Shown here: one piece after another, positions 47,172 to 59,964 of the stretch
Layout of the letters: the number at the start of each line of letters is the position of its first letter
Numbering within the stretch: the stretch's first letter is position 1
Assembly: GCF_003369915.1 (NCBI RefSeq)
Contig: NC_046675.1
Coordinates: 26,040,001-26,104,000, forward strand
Length of the DNA stretch: 64,000 nt
DNA from: Drosophila miranda
Lineage: Eukaryota; Arthropoda; Insecta; Diptera; Drosophilidae
Direction: 5' to 3'
Notes under the pieces: model-generated
Seen by the model: only the letters and a program-made list of their open reading frames with translations
The model's database searches: none
What the model was told of the DNA's origin: nothing
Translations under genes and position numbers: made by a program

Positions 47172-48113
47172 TTGATGCAGGATATCCTTCAGCAACAGTG
47201 GCATTTACTTATGGTTGGTAATTGGCAAAAAGTTGAATTGGAAATATTTAACCTCCTTATCAATGATCTTCCCCAAGTTTTAACTAATTCACGAGTCCTA
47301 ATGTATGCTGATGATGTCAAGCTATGTTTTTCCTACAGCGATCTGGTAACCTCGTTATTTCTTCAATCAGATCTCGACGCTCTCAAAAATTGGTACATTA
47401 TTAGCGCTCTTCCTCTTAACATTTCCAAATTTAACGCCATGACCCTCCATCGCAACAAGTCTTACCTTTTTAACTTCACAATTCATAAAATTTCCTTGGA
47501 ACGCCTATACAAAGTTAATGACTTAGGCATTATTTTCGTACATAACTTATGTTGTAGTTCTCATATATCCGCTATTTCGAATAAAGCCAAAGGAGTCCTT
47601 GTCTTTATCAAAAGATGGTCGAAGGAATTTTCTGACCCCTAACCACTAAACTATTCTACACCTATCTTGGAATATGGTTCCTGTATCTGGTCTCCCCATT
47701 ACCAAAAATATCAAGATATGCTCGAGTCCGTTCAAAAACAATTCCTTATCTTTGCCCTGCGCGGACTTAATTGGGACCCCTCTCGTCATCTTCCTTCTTA
47801 TGAGAGTCGGCTGCGTCTCATGAACTTGCACTCTCCTGAAAGTCGTAGGAGTTTCCATGGAATTCTGTTTCTCCACAAACTTCTCCTAGGCGACGTTGAA
47901 TCCTCGGCCCTCATTAGCCTTATCAATATTGCTGTCCCATCCCGCCCAACTAGGCATTACTATCCTCTGCGTCTTCCTGTCCTTCGAACTACTCTGACCA
48001 TGAATCTTGTCGTAGCCTTTGCCGCGACTACAATAAATTTGTTTATCTTTTTTTCCTTTGATACTTGTGCTTCCAAAGTAAAATCTTCTTTAATGAATAA
48101 TTATTTAATTTAA
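47172..48113 (+). mobile_element. Non-LTR reverse transcriptase with YADD (unit 4)
   Basis: YADD intact; HNLCCSSHIS marks units 4 and 5 (Phe-Ser in units 1-3). The second frame ends SSLMNNYLI as in unit 1. Confidence 0.75.
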
Positions 48114-48199
48114 TTTTATGATTTCTACCTTCTTATTTTTACACAGTTTAACTGTCCATAGTTGAACTCTAAACATTAAACATAAACCTGAACGTCAAA

Positions 48200-48720
48200 A
48201 ATAAAGTGACGAAGGCCACGACAGCGCTCTATACATGTACAAAATCCATTTTTGTAAAAAGGGGCACCAACCCAAGTATAGTCCAATGGATGCATCTAGC
48301 AATAGTTAGGCCAATACTACACTACGGAGTTACTGCGTGGTGACCGGAGCAATTGAAAAGGACCACCAAAAAACTGTGCAAAGTTCAGCGAATTGCCGGC
48401 CTATGCATCAGTAGAACTCCACCCCAAATGATGCGCTAAATGCTATCTTATGCCCCCAGAGCCTTGAACTTGCAGGAAAGGAGCGGGCAGGCATGGCAGC
48501 AGTACTTCTGAGAGACTCCGACCAACCGACTCCTCCGGCACCACAGCACATAGGTCACTCATCCATTTTAATTAATAGCAATATCGTCCGTTTAAAAACA
48601 TTCTACTGAGTTCCAAGAGAGTACACAGATACCCCCTTCAATACATTCAGTCCTCACAGAGACGAATGGCTCGACTGACTTCCAGGCCCAGATGGGGCCA
48701 TACACAGATCACTGTACCGT
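48200..48720 (+). mobile_element. LOA/I-type RT and RNase H remnant (unit 4)
   Basis: Full-length version as in unit 1, including the KLCKVQRIAGLCIS segment absent in units 2 and 3. Confidence 0.55.
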
Positions 48721-49462
48721 CTTCATTGCTACCCACTTGAAATGGAAACCATCAAGTATGCCTTTGAGTAAAATGTCAAAGTTTACTAAATTTTTTTTTG
48801 TTAAATTCGAACGAAATACCCTCTAAAGGTAGCTTTTCTGATAGAAACATAACTAAAAAGTCGCGATTCATCTAGGGGTCTACTTCTAGTTGGCTACATT
48901 CTGAGCAACGTATATGGAGGCCGTATATCGCACATTCACAGAACTCAGGAAGGTCCCCTGAAATTGCAACTCATTCCTCCCAAAACGTACATCTTAAAAG
49001 TAAACAACGTACAGGCAGGGTCAAAACAATCCTTCACTTACCTTTTAGTTGATGCTGTTGGAGGGGCTTGCCGAAGTACCGCTTCATGGTTGGTTTGGTT
49101 GGTTTTTCGGCATTCGGTTTATATTCTAATCGGAATAAATTTATTTTATTAAACAAATTCGCATGGTAACTTTTCACTTTCAGTTTTGTATTTCACTCAC
49201 TATTTTCCTTTTCCATTTTTATATTTTTTATTATTTTATTTTTGTTGAATTTTATATCTGTTCTCAACGACTGAACTGTTTCGAATGACTGCAATATTTA
49301 TTTCCTGTTTTCTGATGCCAAACTTTTTACTCTAAATATGTTTGACGTATAGCACTGTGCTGTGTGATCGATTCTAATAATCTTGTAGTTGAATCTGTAG
49401 TAAATGATTAATTTTCATTTGGTGTGCAGTTAGTTGGTGCTAGACCTAACCTCAGACCTAAC
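48721..49462 (-). pseudogene. Orphan Ago2 promoter and intact exon 1 (unit 4)
   Basis: Exon 1 is complete here (49087-49042, ATG to GTAAGT donor, MKRYFGKPLQQHQLK), followed by intron 1 sequence cut by the transposon nest, so no Ago2 body is in reach. The promoter-side DINE start is replaced by a short TAGACCTAACCT join at about 49441. Confidence 0.8.
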
Positions 49463-50117
49463 AATAAAAAAATGAACTTAGGTCCTGGAAAATGGGGTTA
49501 TTTATTTATGTAATATTTTCCATGAAGGCCTTTGGGGCCCTTTGCCGTTCTCCACGCTGCTGTAGGGCGCCAGAAGTGGCGGAGCTTGTTGATGGAGTGG
49601 GAGTGGCCGTGGGCGGGGCTGGGGCTCCAGTGAGTTGATTAGGTCTGTACTGACCGCCGGTACAACAGCAGCTGCTTATTATTTTAGTGAAAAACGAACA
49701 AAATCTTTGACTCCATTGATTTCCACTAAGGAAAGGAGTGAAATCTTTCATGCACATGTCAATCCACACACAATTGTTTCATCAGAGGTTCTGCTATTTT
49801 TCATGCGCTCAAGCAAGTAAATTATTTCAAATGATTGACCAATGGTTCGATAAAATTTAAATGCAATCGAAATTAATTCGCGGTGCAGTCAAAATATAAC
49901 GATACAAAAAATTGGCTTTTACGAATAAAAAAGTAAATAAACCGTATTTTCCCTTAAACCTTAAACCATCCCGGGCCAGGCTCAGGAGAGATTTTCGAAC
50001 TCGCAAGTGGGACGATTGGACCAACCAGGACTTCAAGCGGCGGACGAAGCGACCCGTTCAGCACACACGTGCGCCGGCTACTGCGTAGCTCTGGTCGACA
50101 GCTCTGGAATACATATG
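49463..50117. other. Unidentified gene-like scraps at the unit 4/5 junction
   Basis: Fourth copy of the block at 17715; the Pro/Thr-rich minus-strand piece has Phe-free changes and stops sooner (49506). Confidence 0.4.
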
Positions 50118-50138
50118 TCTAGTGTCATATAGCATAAC

Positions 50139-50158
50139 GTAGAGTAGAGTAGAGTAGA
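50139..50158. repeat. GTAGA pentanucleotide tract, 4 copies
   Basis: Four GTAGA units in the 3' flank of Ago2 copy 5. Confidence 0.9.
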
Positions 50159-50261
50159 GTGTGCCCCTTACATGATGATAATGATAAAATATACAATTTA
50201 TAAAGAATAATCATATTTGAATTGAATTACTATAGGCAGAAGTGAAGCTGTTTTTTGATGC

Positions 50262-53200
50262 CTACACGAAGTACATAGGATTCGTCTTCATGAACTCTGG
50301 AACAATCAAACGCTTTGCGTACTCCTCCTGTGGAGAACGGAACTTGGTGGAGCTGGAAGAAAAGCGGTCAAGATATTAGTCAAGACGTTATCAGAACGAA
50401 TATATGAAACAATAATAGTATTAATATCGCACCCAGTGAGGTAGACACGTCCACGTGCCGCAGCCAAATGTGCCAAATATGCCGGAGCCGGATAAGACAC
50501 TGCGCGGTTGCAACGAGGAAACATGTGACAAAGATTGTATGTCAATTGCTGCAGTACATCAATATCCAAGTTGCCCGTATTCTCAATTACGTTGTAACGC
50601 GTCGGCTTGGCCGTCCCCTGATTCGCCTGATGGCTGACCATGAAGAACTCCATTTCATTGGGATGGACAACTGTGCGATCTACGACGGTTCCCGGATCGA
50701 CATTGTTGAACTTGTTATATTGCGATGGAGCTCCGTTCGGAAAGAAGCGCGTATGATGCCGCTTAACTACAATGACGCAGCAAATCTTGGGTTTAATGTG
50801 CATCTGAAAGGCGAACGGTCGAGTAGCGATAGAAAATGACAACAAAATCTGGATGCAACGGTTCAAATTACCTTGCAGCAGGCCGCAGAAATTCCTCTCA
50901 ACTCTTCACTTTTGATCTTGGGGAACTGACCATCGCCGACACCATCACGGTAATAGATGATGTGCTCGGGATAGGATTTCCGGAACTGATAATAAACACG
51001 CAAGTGCTCCAGGGTTATCGACTCCATGTCCTCGATCTCCTCCAGGGTAGAGCGTTGCAAGCGATATTGCATGTTATATGAAGCCCCGAATGGATCATGG
51101 GAGGCGGCAACACCCACCACACTGGGGATCTCCCACTGATCGGGCGACGGATGACTCACATCGGCACCCAAAAACATTGCGTTCTTTAACAGACAGCGCG
51201 GGTCATCCCTTAGCTTGTGATTAATACCGTTCAGCTTGGAATTTACCTTAAGTAGAACGTTACCAATACACTGCGGGTTGCATTTACGCTCGACTGTGAT
51301 CTGCTTGATGCATTGTGTGAGAATGCCGTGCTTCAGCTCAGCCTTTTGCTTCACGACATCATAACAGCGCCCGACATTTGGTATAATAACGAACACCAAA
51401 TCAAATTGATTTTTTTTGAAATCGTGGAAATGAGCATCTATTTCACGTTCGTCCTTGTAATTCCGTATCTCGGCTTTGGTATCCAGGCACAGATTGAGCG
51501 TGCGACTCTGCTGAAGAACCTGCGACGAAAATTAGTCGGATTAGGATCGGATCTGTTTGAAATGCTGCAATGAACTTACCATCTTCTGAAGCTCGTCCAC
51601 ATACAGGTAGTTAATCTTACCGTAGAGTATGGCCCATTTATGTGGCTTTGGCTTGGGTTCAAAGAATTGCATGCGATCCATGCGCCACGAACCGTTCCTC
51701 ACCGAAGCCAAATTGTTGTTTTTGTACTCAATCTGAGGCGCATTGAGCGTGCGTGTATTCACGACGATGAAGTCATTGCCCAGCCGTATGCCAAAGTGGC
51801 TGATGGTCGGGTCTAAATTGTGCTTGAAATATTCCAGCAAGCGGACGATCTTGGCCTTCCTCTCGTTGGTTGACGTGCCAGCAAACTTAAGCATGGCCGC
51901 CACCCGAGCAGCAGTATCGTTGCGCTGCGATACGATACAGATAAATAAAATAAAAGCAGGAAACGCAGAATGATTTGGAGTGAAGGGAAGCTCCCCGCTT
52001 GGGAGATTTTTAACTCACCTTCATTGTCTGCCCATCGTCCATGCGACATAGTTCGATAGGCAAATAAATGCGTTTTAACGGCGGCCAAACATGCAAGCAG
52101 AGAAGGTTCGGAAACTTTAAATCATACTCCCGAGACTTGAAGTACTTTGCAACGGTCGTTTCTTTCCCATCCAGCTCAAATGTCTGAGTGCTAGCCGGAG
52201 CCTTGGAAAGCCCGTTGACTCTGAAGACGCGAGGGGCGCTGCCAAGACAGGCAGGCGGGTCGTAAATTATATAAATGTCATTTAGGAATGACTCAATATC
52301 AGAACGCCTGTAGTCAAGATTTGTGCTTTTGTCAATTTTCTGCCGCTGATAATGCTCTATATAGTCAATGATCGACATGGCCTTCGGATAGGCCTTGTGT
52401 GATATGTCCACATTAACAAACGGGCGATCGCCAAGCACGAATGTTTGATGGAGCCCAACCAGAGCTTCGTAGCCGTCTTTAAGATCAAAGGCGTTTCCGG
52501 GATCAGACCTTTTGAAGAAGGAGCGACCGGCGCGTCTAGCGGTGTTATGACAGGGAGCCGCCAACACAACCTCCAGACACTGCAAGGCTCGCATGGGCTT
52601 ATCATAAATCTTGTCCTTCATGTAGCTGCAAAAATGGAAAACTGCACACATTCGGTTCAATTCGTTCAATTCGGTTCACTCACCTTCTTAGTGAGCTCAA
52701 ATCGACTTCCCAGTCCTGTGTCTTCTTGAGCTCCACAGTGTAATTCAAGGTAAGGCCGTGGCGATCTGTTACCTGGACGACAAGAGGGCAAGTTTCACTT
52801 CAAAAGCACATCAAACTCAGCGAAATATACAACACTTACTTTCACTTCTTGGCCCTGGGGGCTGCATTTTAGTTTCACAACTGAGTAGCACGATGCACGT
52901 CCATCATATGCGGCAATCGCACCCCCCAAATGTTCAACTCTGTACTGCTCAAAAGCCTGACGATAGAACTTCTTAGGAAATACTGACGTGATCTTCACAT
53001 CGTACTGATAGGCCACCGCAGGCATTTTATCCAAGCTAACGTCGAGATAATTAACAGATACTTGACCTGGTTTTCCCAAAGTTCCACGTTTCATGGTGCC
53101 TGCTGGGAGTGGCGGCACCACTTTTTGGGTCTGAGGGAGCAGAGGCTGCAGAGGCAGACCTCGGTTCTGGGCTCTTGGCCATTTTGGGAGTTCGTCTTGC

Positions 53201-54018
53201 GGTTTTGGTGGACCATAGAACTGGGAGCCTCCTTGGTGTTGTTCATTGTGGCCCTGAAGACGCCTTTGTACTGTCTGCTGTTGTTGGTTCTGTTTTTCTA
53301 TAGGATCGCGGTGTTGTCCGCGCTGTTGTGGAAGTTGCTGCTGCTGCTGCTGCTGCTGCTTTCCGCCCCAGCCTTCCCCGGCCTTATCGCGCCTCTTCTG
53401 ACAACTTTGTGTCTGCCATTCTCCTTGCTCCTCTTCCTGCTTCTGCTTCTGCAAGCCAGAGGCGGCAGGACCTCCATATGGAGGGTGAGTAACCTGTTCT
53501 CCAGCTAAAGATTCGTGAAGAAGAGTGGAAGAATTAATGGTAAGTAATCGATACACGGACCTGCGCTAACAAGTCTAAAGCAAAACAAAATACCCTCAAT
53601 GGACCGCGATTTATCAAGGTCGCGGTTATTTTGTAACTTAATTTCAAAGCTTCATTGCTACCCACTTGAAATGGAAACCATCAAGTATGCCTTTGAGTAA
53701 AATGTCAAAGTTTACTAAATTTTTTTTGTTAAATTCGAACGAAATGTTACCCTCTAAAGGTAGCTTTTCTGATAGAAACATAGCTAAAAAGTCGCGATTC
53801 ATCTAGGGGTCTACTGCTAGTTGGCTACATTCTGAGCAACGTATATGGAGGCCGTATATCGCACATTCACAGAACTCAGGAAGGTCCCCTGAAATTGCAA
53901 CTCATTCCTCCCAAAACGTACATCTTAAAAGTAAACAACGTACAGGCAGGGTCAAAACAATCCTTCACTTACCTTTTAGTTGATGCTGTTGGAGGGGCTT
54001 GCCGAAGTACCGCTTCAT
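50262..54018 (-). CDS. AGO2: Argonaute-2, complete copy (copy 5)
   Basis: Eight exons: 54018-53973, 53504-52840, 52772-52684, 52625-52019, 51924-51580, 51519-50872, 50803-50433, 50352-50262. All introns are GT-AG, all phases agree, and the 2,862 bp encode 953 aa. Ago2 loads siRNA from Dicer-2/R2D2 and cuts target RNA in antiviral and endo-siRNA silencing. Domains: Q-rich N-tail to about 150 (Q8 tract), N and linker 1 to about 330, PAZ about 335-450, MID to about 690, PIWI to the end. The slicer tetrad is D704 (GADVSHP), E744, D776 (YRDG) and H912 (YLAHL). The C-terminus is NPMYFV as in D. melanogaster. That protein is about 1,200 aa; the difference is mostly its longer Gln-rich repeats. Exon 2 ends AAA before GTAAGT instead of AAG. 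The start, CAACC-ATG, fits a fly context. A DINE flanks the promoter. Confidence 0.93.
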
Positions 54019-54428
54019 GGTTGGTTTGGTTGGTTTTTCGGCATTCGGTTTATATTCTAATCGGAATAAATTTAATTTATTGAACAAATTCGCATGGGTA
54101 CTTTTCACTTTCAGTTTTGTATTTCACTCACTATTTTCCTTTCCCATTTTTATATTTTTTATTATTTTTATTTTTGTCGAATTTTATATCTGTTCCCGAC
54201 GACTGAATTGTTTCGAATGACTGCAATATTTATTTCCTGTTTTCTGATGCCAAACTTTTTACTCTAAATATGTTTGACATATAGCACTGTGCTGTGTGAT
54301 CGATTCTAATAATCTTGTAGTTGAATCTGTAGTAAATGATTAATTTTCATTTGGTGTGCAGTTAGTTGGTGCTCAATTAAGAAATTCTGCTTTTCAACTA
54401 TCCTAGGAATTCTCTAAATAACATTTTT

Positions 54429-55181
54429 TATACCGGGTACTCGAAGGGTTTAGGGATACTGCTATTTATATTTCAGACCTAACAATAAACGAGGGGGAAC
54501 GTTGTGAGTTGCTGCGGAGACCGCAACTCTAAATTTATACCCGATACTAAGTCAGTACGGCTCTCCTACGGCAGACGTCGCTAATATTAAACGACACGAC
54601 AAAGAATGCGTGCGAGAGAGACAGAAAATCAGTCTGAGCGTGACGTCGGGCGCTGCGTAGCCAGTGCAAATTTCCTTGATCCTTGAACTCATATTTTGCA
54701 ATTGGCAAAACCGACAATGAAACCTGTGTGTAAGAGAGAGACAGAGCGAGAAAGAATGAAATTGTTTTCTTGATTCTGGCTATAATAATTATACGATTGA
54801 GATTTTACACTCTAGAACATATAGTCATCCTCTACGATTCTGCGTTTTTGGTTTTCTCGTATCTTTAAAATTGTGGATGCCACAGATTTTCGTCCTTTGT
54901 GGGGGCGGAAGTGGGCGGGGCGAAGTTTTGAAATATTTTTGTAGCAGTGACATCACAGAAGTCTGGATCCAAAACAACGTTGCTCTAGCTCTTATAGTCT
55001 TTGAGCACTAGGCGCTGAAGGGGACGGACAGACAGACAGGGCTCAATCGACTCGGCTATTGATGCTGATCAAGAATATATATACTTTATGGGGTCGGAAA
55101 CGATTCCTTCTGGACGTTACACACATCCACTTTTACCACAAATCTAATATACCCCAATACTCATTTTGAGTATCGGGTATA
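54429..55181 (+). mobile_element. DINE/mini-me element, internally deleted (unit 5)
   Basis: Carries exactly the internal deletion of the unit 2 element. It begins about 410 bp upstream of the Ago2 copy 5 ATG. Confidence 0.85.
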
Positions 55182-55274
55182 AAAAATAAATATTTACCAA
55201 AATTTATATATATTTACACTATAAAGCTGTAGCTTACAGCTTTGCTTGGGGTGCGGTTTTTGATCAAAGGCGAC

Positions 55275-55525
55275 AGAATCATTTTACAGCTACAGGATAT
55301 AACTTTGTTTTAAACACTAAAAGTTATCTTCCGTGCTGGTACAGTTTTTTCCAGTAGCCAGTATTGTTTTCTGAAGTTAATGTCGCTTTGCTAGTTGTGT
55401 AGTTATTCCAAGTTAGTGTGGTTGTCCAGGTGGATCCGCACGTATTTAGATGACTTGGTGGCTGCGATAGCTGACCCATTTCTTTATGGGGTCACCCTCC
55501 GTTTGGAGGTATATATTTTCTTTTT
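55275..55525 (-). mobile_element. Jockey-type RT scrap (unit 5)
   Basis: Same KYVRIHLDNHTNLE...FRKQYWLLEK remnant. Confidence 0.6.
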
Positions 55526-56038
55526 GGTCTGCCATTAATTTATTTGGATGTCATTTTTTTAAGCAATATAATCAAGACACCAACATTTTCGGAAGTTTGA
55601 AGGTTGGTAGATGTAGAAAGCTATTCTTTAACTTATCATTTTTAGACTCTTGAAGATCGTTTTATAAAAATGAGCAAACGTTTTTTTAACATAGAATTAA
55701 TATTATTTTGTTTGCTTGCTAAGATTTCATATCAGTGTTGGTTTCTACATATGTATATTTATACTGGAAAGCAAATCATATACATATGTATCCATAAATA
55801 TTTGCAAGGTTATTCGACGGTTCTTTTAATTTCATTTGTAAACAGTTTCAGATAGGGTTAATTTTTATTTAAAAAATTATATTAATGAACTATACATCCG
55901 ATCGCGTTTTATACATTTACTGACGCTAGAAGTCAGCAACGAGCTGAACTTGTAGATAGGCAACGCCATCAAAACTAAGTTTATAAAAAACCTATGCGTG
56001 TCATGTGGGGTTGTTCCGTTTGTTTGATCGCAACCGCG

Positions 56039-56950
56039 CTAGTCCAGTTCGCTCTTCCTCTTCGTCGCTTGTATACTGATGCATGCTTGTTCCGCTAACA
56101 CCCCCACACGTACAGAAGATGTGGCCTGCATTAGATCTTGGTCAGGGGCATTTCGATTCTCGTATATCAACACTTTAAGTGTTTCTTCGTAAATACGTGC
56201 CTCAGAAAATTCCACTTTAAAATGTTTTCGATCAGTTGCATAAACTATAGAAGTACAACACACTTCAGCAACCTTTTTTCCGTGCCCATAAAAGGACCAG
56301 CAACATATTTCTCTTGGTCCTATAACATCTTTGATGAATAAAATGCGTTCGTTGAAACGCAGAGAGAACTTGTCGAAAAGTTCAATATTTTTTAATAAAT
56401 TGTCATCGGATGTGCTTGTGTATGAATACTTGTTGTTTTGTCGCTGCACCACTAAAATAACAGCCGGTTTCGAAGACGCGCTGATTAGAAGTTGTTGCTC
56501 TTTTTGCGAAGTTATCAATGGAATGCGGCAAATGGGTTTTGGCTCAATGTGTGCATATAGTGCCCGTTCACATGACAATGCAAGCTCGGTAATGCAGTAG
56601 TATTTTGATTCTGCAAGTAGCTCAGCTATTTCTTTGTTAGTTTCGGGTAATGGGACACTGCCATCGCGCAAGAAGTTGAGTATGATTCCAAAATGGTTTC
56701 CACAGCGATCTATTAGTATCCAACCTGCAACGTGAATTTTTGTATACATATTACAGAATAATTTCAATGTAAATTAATTACCTTCTGAATCAGTTAGCAC
56801 CTCCATGCGACCACTAAACATAGCGCTTAGCATTGTATCATTATGCTTCGTCAGTGTTCCGATTGTAGTATAATATAAGCGACCACCAACATTCAGCTTG
56901 ACATACTGAGACGAATGCCCTTTTAACAGCACTTTCTGATCACCGGACAT
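56039..56950 (-). CDS. BACURD-like BTB protein, copy 5, shifted tail
   Basis: Exons 56950-56782 and 56724-56039 give 284 aa. The BTB and KCTD domains are intact, with [14 protein letters not shown] and [14 protein letters not shown]. One C is missing in the C-run near 56101 (five against six), so after SSVRVG the tail reads [16 protein letters not shown] and stops early in place of the acidic Ser-rich end. Arg replaces Cys in [11 protein letters not shown], the residue more usual for the family being small or polar. A conserved tail is lost in three of the five copies whose start is in the window, each by a different or shared lesion. Confidence 0.78.
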
Positions 56951-57268
56951 GGCTTCAGACTGCTTGGCATGAAGCACAAGTTGGTGGCTACTTTCTGCAG
57001 GTGCCAAAATCACTTTGTCTTCTAGAGCGGAACCCAGGTCTTCAATGCAGCAAGCTATTTCTTTTGGTGCACCTATGACACCAACGCCCTTTTGTTTGGA
57101 GCTTTGGCAAACGCTATCTTTTGCGTTGCTCGCACAATCCTCCAGCGCTATGGGATCAATTTTTACGAATGTATTAGCCACGATGAAGAACTAAATCCAA
57201 TTTGGTTACAAAGAAAATCAGTTTGCAAAATTATCTCTACATCAAAACGGACAGTCAATAAAACTATA

Positions 57269-57276
57269 TATCGATA
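57269..57276 (-). promoter_or_regulatory. DRE-type motif upstream of BACURD copy 5
   Basis: TATCGATA, 319 bp upstream of the ATG, as in unit 4. Confidence 0.55.
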
Positions 57277-58105
57277 AAAAGTTATATTTCCGATACTTTC
57301 TTTATTTTCATCCCTGGCATCGGAATATTTTGTCTAGGGCACATACAAAATATTAACATAATCAAGTATTCTTTGATATATTTTTTTGTATGTGTTGCTT
57401 GTTTTGGGACTTTGAAAGGTTTTCCTCCGTAAGAACGGCAATTTTGTCAATTTGTGCTCAAGGTACCTGATTTTGGACGTCGAAAAAAAAACGGCCGGCG
57501 ACAAATATGCGAAATAGCAGAGTAAAAAGAACAGACGACCTTTCATTTTGTCGAAATGAAAATGTTTTCGTTTAGAAAACGTAGCAACCTTGCGGAATGT
57601 GAAAACGGGAGCACCAATGGGCGGGACGTCACGCCTAATTGATTAGAAATAGTCAGTCCGCGCTCAAAGGTGTTTGGAACAATTCGCAAATTCTTTCGAA
57701 TACAAAGCCTTCCTAAATAGTGGAAAATATCTCGCCGTCTCTTTTCCTCAGGAATTCGAATTATCAAAACATAAAATAAAAATATATGTAAAAATGCTCT
57801 CTTGGTTTGTATTTTACAAAAAAATGTTGACATATCACCCAGTCATACCGAATGTTTTTAGGCAACATATATATAAAATCAGCAACGCGATTTTAAATAT
57901 AAACCTTTCCAGGGCTATCAAACGGAAGTTAAGTAAACAAATGAATAAAATAGTTTGATATCAGCTACCGTATCAATTAGATGCGCTTTTTGTGCTTGTT
58001 GTTCGTATTATTACGTATATGTATTATTAATATGAACCATACTAATACTCTGCTTAGACGAGAGTGGAGCGGACGTCGTCCTGGTCCAGCAACCATGACA
58101 TTTTA
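57277..58105. other. Upstream region of BACURD copy 5
   Basis: Duplicated AT-rich DNA, no supported gene. Confidence 0.35.
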
Positions 58106-58114
58106 CATTTAAGT

Positions 58115-58430
58115 TCTAGAAAATCATACCCTGGTTGTTTAAATGACCTCGGAGTCCTACATGATCATAAGTTGTGTTTTAACAGCCATATAGCCGCAAC
58201 AGTAAATAAAGCTAAGAGTGTTTTAGCGATCATCAAGCTTTGGTTTAAGAAGTTTGACGACCCGTACGTGACGAAACAACTGTATATCTTGTTAGTACGT
58301 CCGATATTGGAGTATTGTTCCTTTGTGTGGAGCCCGCAGTATAAAGAGCAGCAGGTTGTTATTGAATCTGTGCAAAAGCAATTTTAATTTTTGCCCTTCG
58401 TAACTTTAACTGGGACTCGGGTAGAATCTT
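58115..58430 (+). mobile_element. Non-LTR RT C-terminal scrap, first (unit 5)
   Basis: Same translation as unit 4, stop at 58385-58387. Confidence 0.65.
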
Positions 58431-58593
58431 GTCACCCTACCGGTCTATGCTAAATCTTATTGACCTGCCGTCGTCACACCATCGCAGAATATGCAATGGC
58501 GTTATGTTCATGCACAAGCTCCTAATTATAATAAGATCTGGCGTCCTGGACTAAAATATCACTACGGAAAACCCGGGGCCACATACATGCTAT

Positions 58594-58936
58594 AAAATCA
58601 GAAATAGAGGAAACATCAGAGCCCGCAAGGCTACGCAAGATCCCCGCGAAAACTACCCACTAACTCCAGTGAGGAGTCCCTAACCATTTTATTAGACACG
58701 CATTTCCCCCGGGTGTACAACCATCGAACCGGCATACCTCCCTAGAGAGGGAGCGGTAACTTCGATGGATCACATCCACATGCAAAGTTGCAATTATTTT
58801 CTTGGGAAAATACCTCCAAACACTCCACTACTTAATGACCGCAAAGCTTGCGGGACTCTCGAATGGACAGTATCGAGCGGACTGACAGTATTCACAAATA
58901 AATACAAGATCCCTCTCCTAACACCCCCATATTAAA
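58594..58936 (+). mobile_element. LOA/I-type element, pre-RT part (unit 5)
   Basis: Same as unit 4. Confidence 0.5.
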
Positions 58937-59878
58937 TTGATGCAGGATATCCTTCAGCAACAGTGGCATTTACTTATGGTTGGTAATTGGCAAAAAGTTG
59001 AATTGGAAATATTTAACCTCCTTATCAATGATCTTCCCCAAGTTTTAACTAATTCACGAGTCCTAATGTATGCTGATGATGTCAAGCTATGTTTTTCCTA
59101 CAGCGATCTGGTAACCTCGTTATTTCTTCAATCAGATCTCGACGCTCTCAAAAATTGGTACATTATTAGCGCTCTTCCTCTTAACATTTCCAAATTTAAC
59201 GCCATGACCCTCCATCGCAACAAGTCTTACCTTTTTAACTTCACAATTCATAAAATTTCCTTGGAACGCCTATACAAAGTTAATGACTTAGGCATTATTT
59301 TCGTACATAACTTATGTTGTAGTTCTCATATATCCGCTATTTCGAATAAAGCCAAAGGAGTCCTTGTCTTTATCAAAAGATGGTCGAAGGAATTTTCTGA
59401 CCCCTAACCACTAAACTATTCTACACCTATCTTGGAATATGGTTCCTGTATCTGGTCTCCCCATTACCAAAAATATCAAGATATGCTCGAGTCCGTTCAA
59501 AAACAATTCCTTATCTTTGCCCTGCGCGGACTTAATTGGGACCCCTCTCGTCATCTTCCTTCTTATGAGAGTCGGCTGCGTCTCATGAACTTGCACTCTC
59601 CTGAAAGTCGTAGGAGTTTCCATGGAATTCTGTTTCTCCACAAACTTCTCCTAGGCGACGTTGAATCCTCGGCCCTCATTAGCCTTATCAATATTGCTGT
59701 CCCATCCCGCCCAACTAGGCATTACTATCCTCTGCGTCTTCCTGTCCTTCGAACTACTCTGACCATGAATCTTGTCGTAGCCTTTGCCGCGACTACAATA
59801 AATTTGTTTATCTTTTTTTCCTTTGATACTTGTGCTTCCAAAGTAAAATCTTCTTTAATGAATAATTATTTAATTTAA
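58937..59878 (+). mobile_element. Non-LTR reverse transcriptase with YADD (unit 5)
   Basis: Same translation as unit 4 over both frames (58937-59407, 59432-59878). Confidence 0.75.
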
Positions 59879-59964
59879 TTTAATGATTTCTACCTTCTTA
59901 TTTTTACACAGTTTAACTGTCCATAGTTGAACTCTAAACATTAAACATAAACCTGAACGTCAAA

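Larger units (their letters stand above)
39664..50117 (-). repeat. Tandem array unit 4 (Ago2 + BACURD)
   Basis: 10,454 bp. Ago2 shows the same DINE fusion as unit 3. From BACURD to the orphan exon 1 it matches unit 5 at a constant offset of 11,765 bp (45002 to 56767 through 49087 to 60852). Confidence 0.9.
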
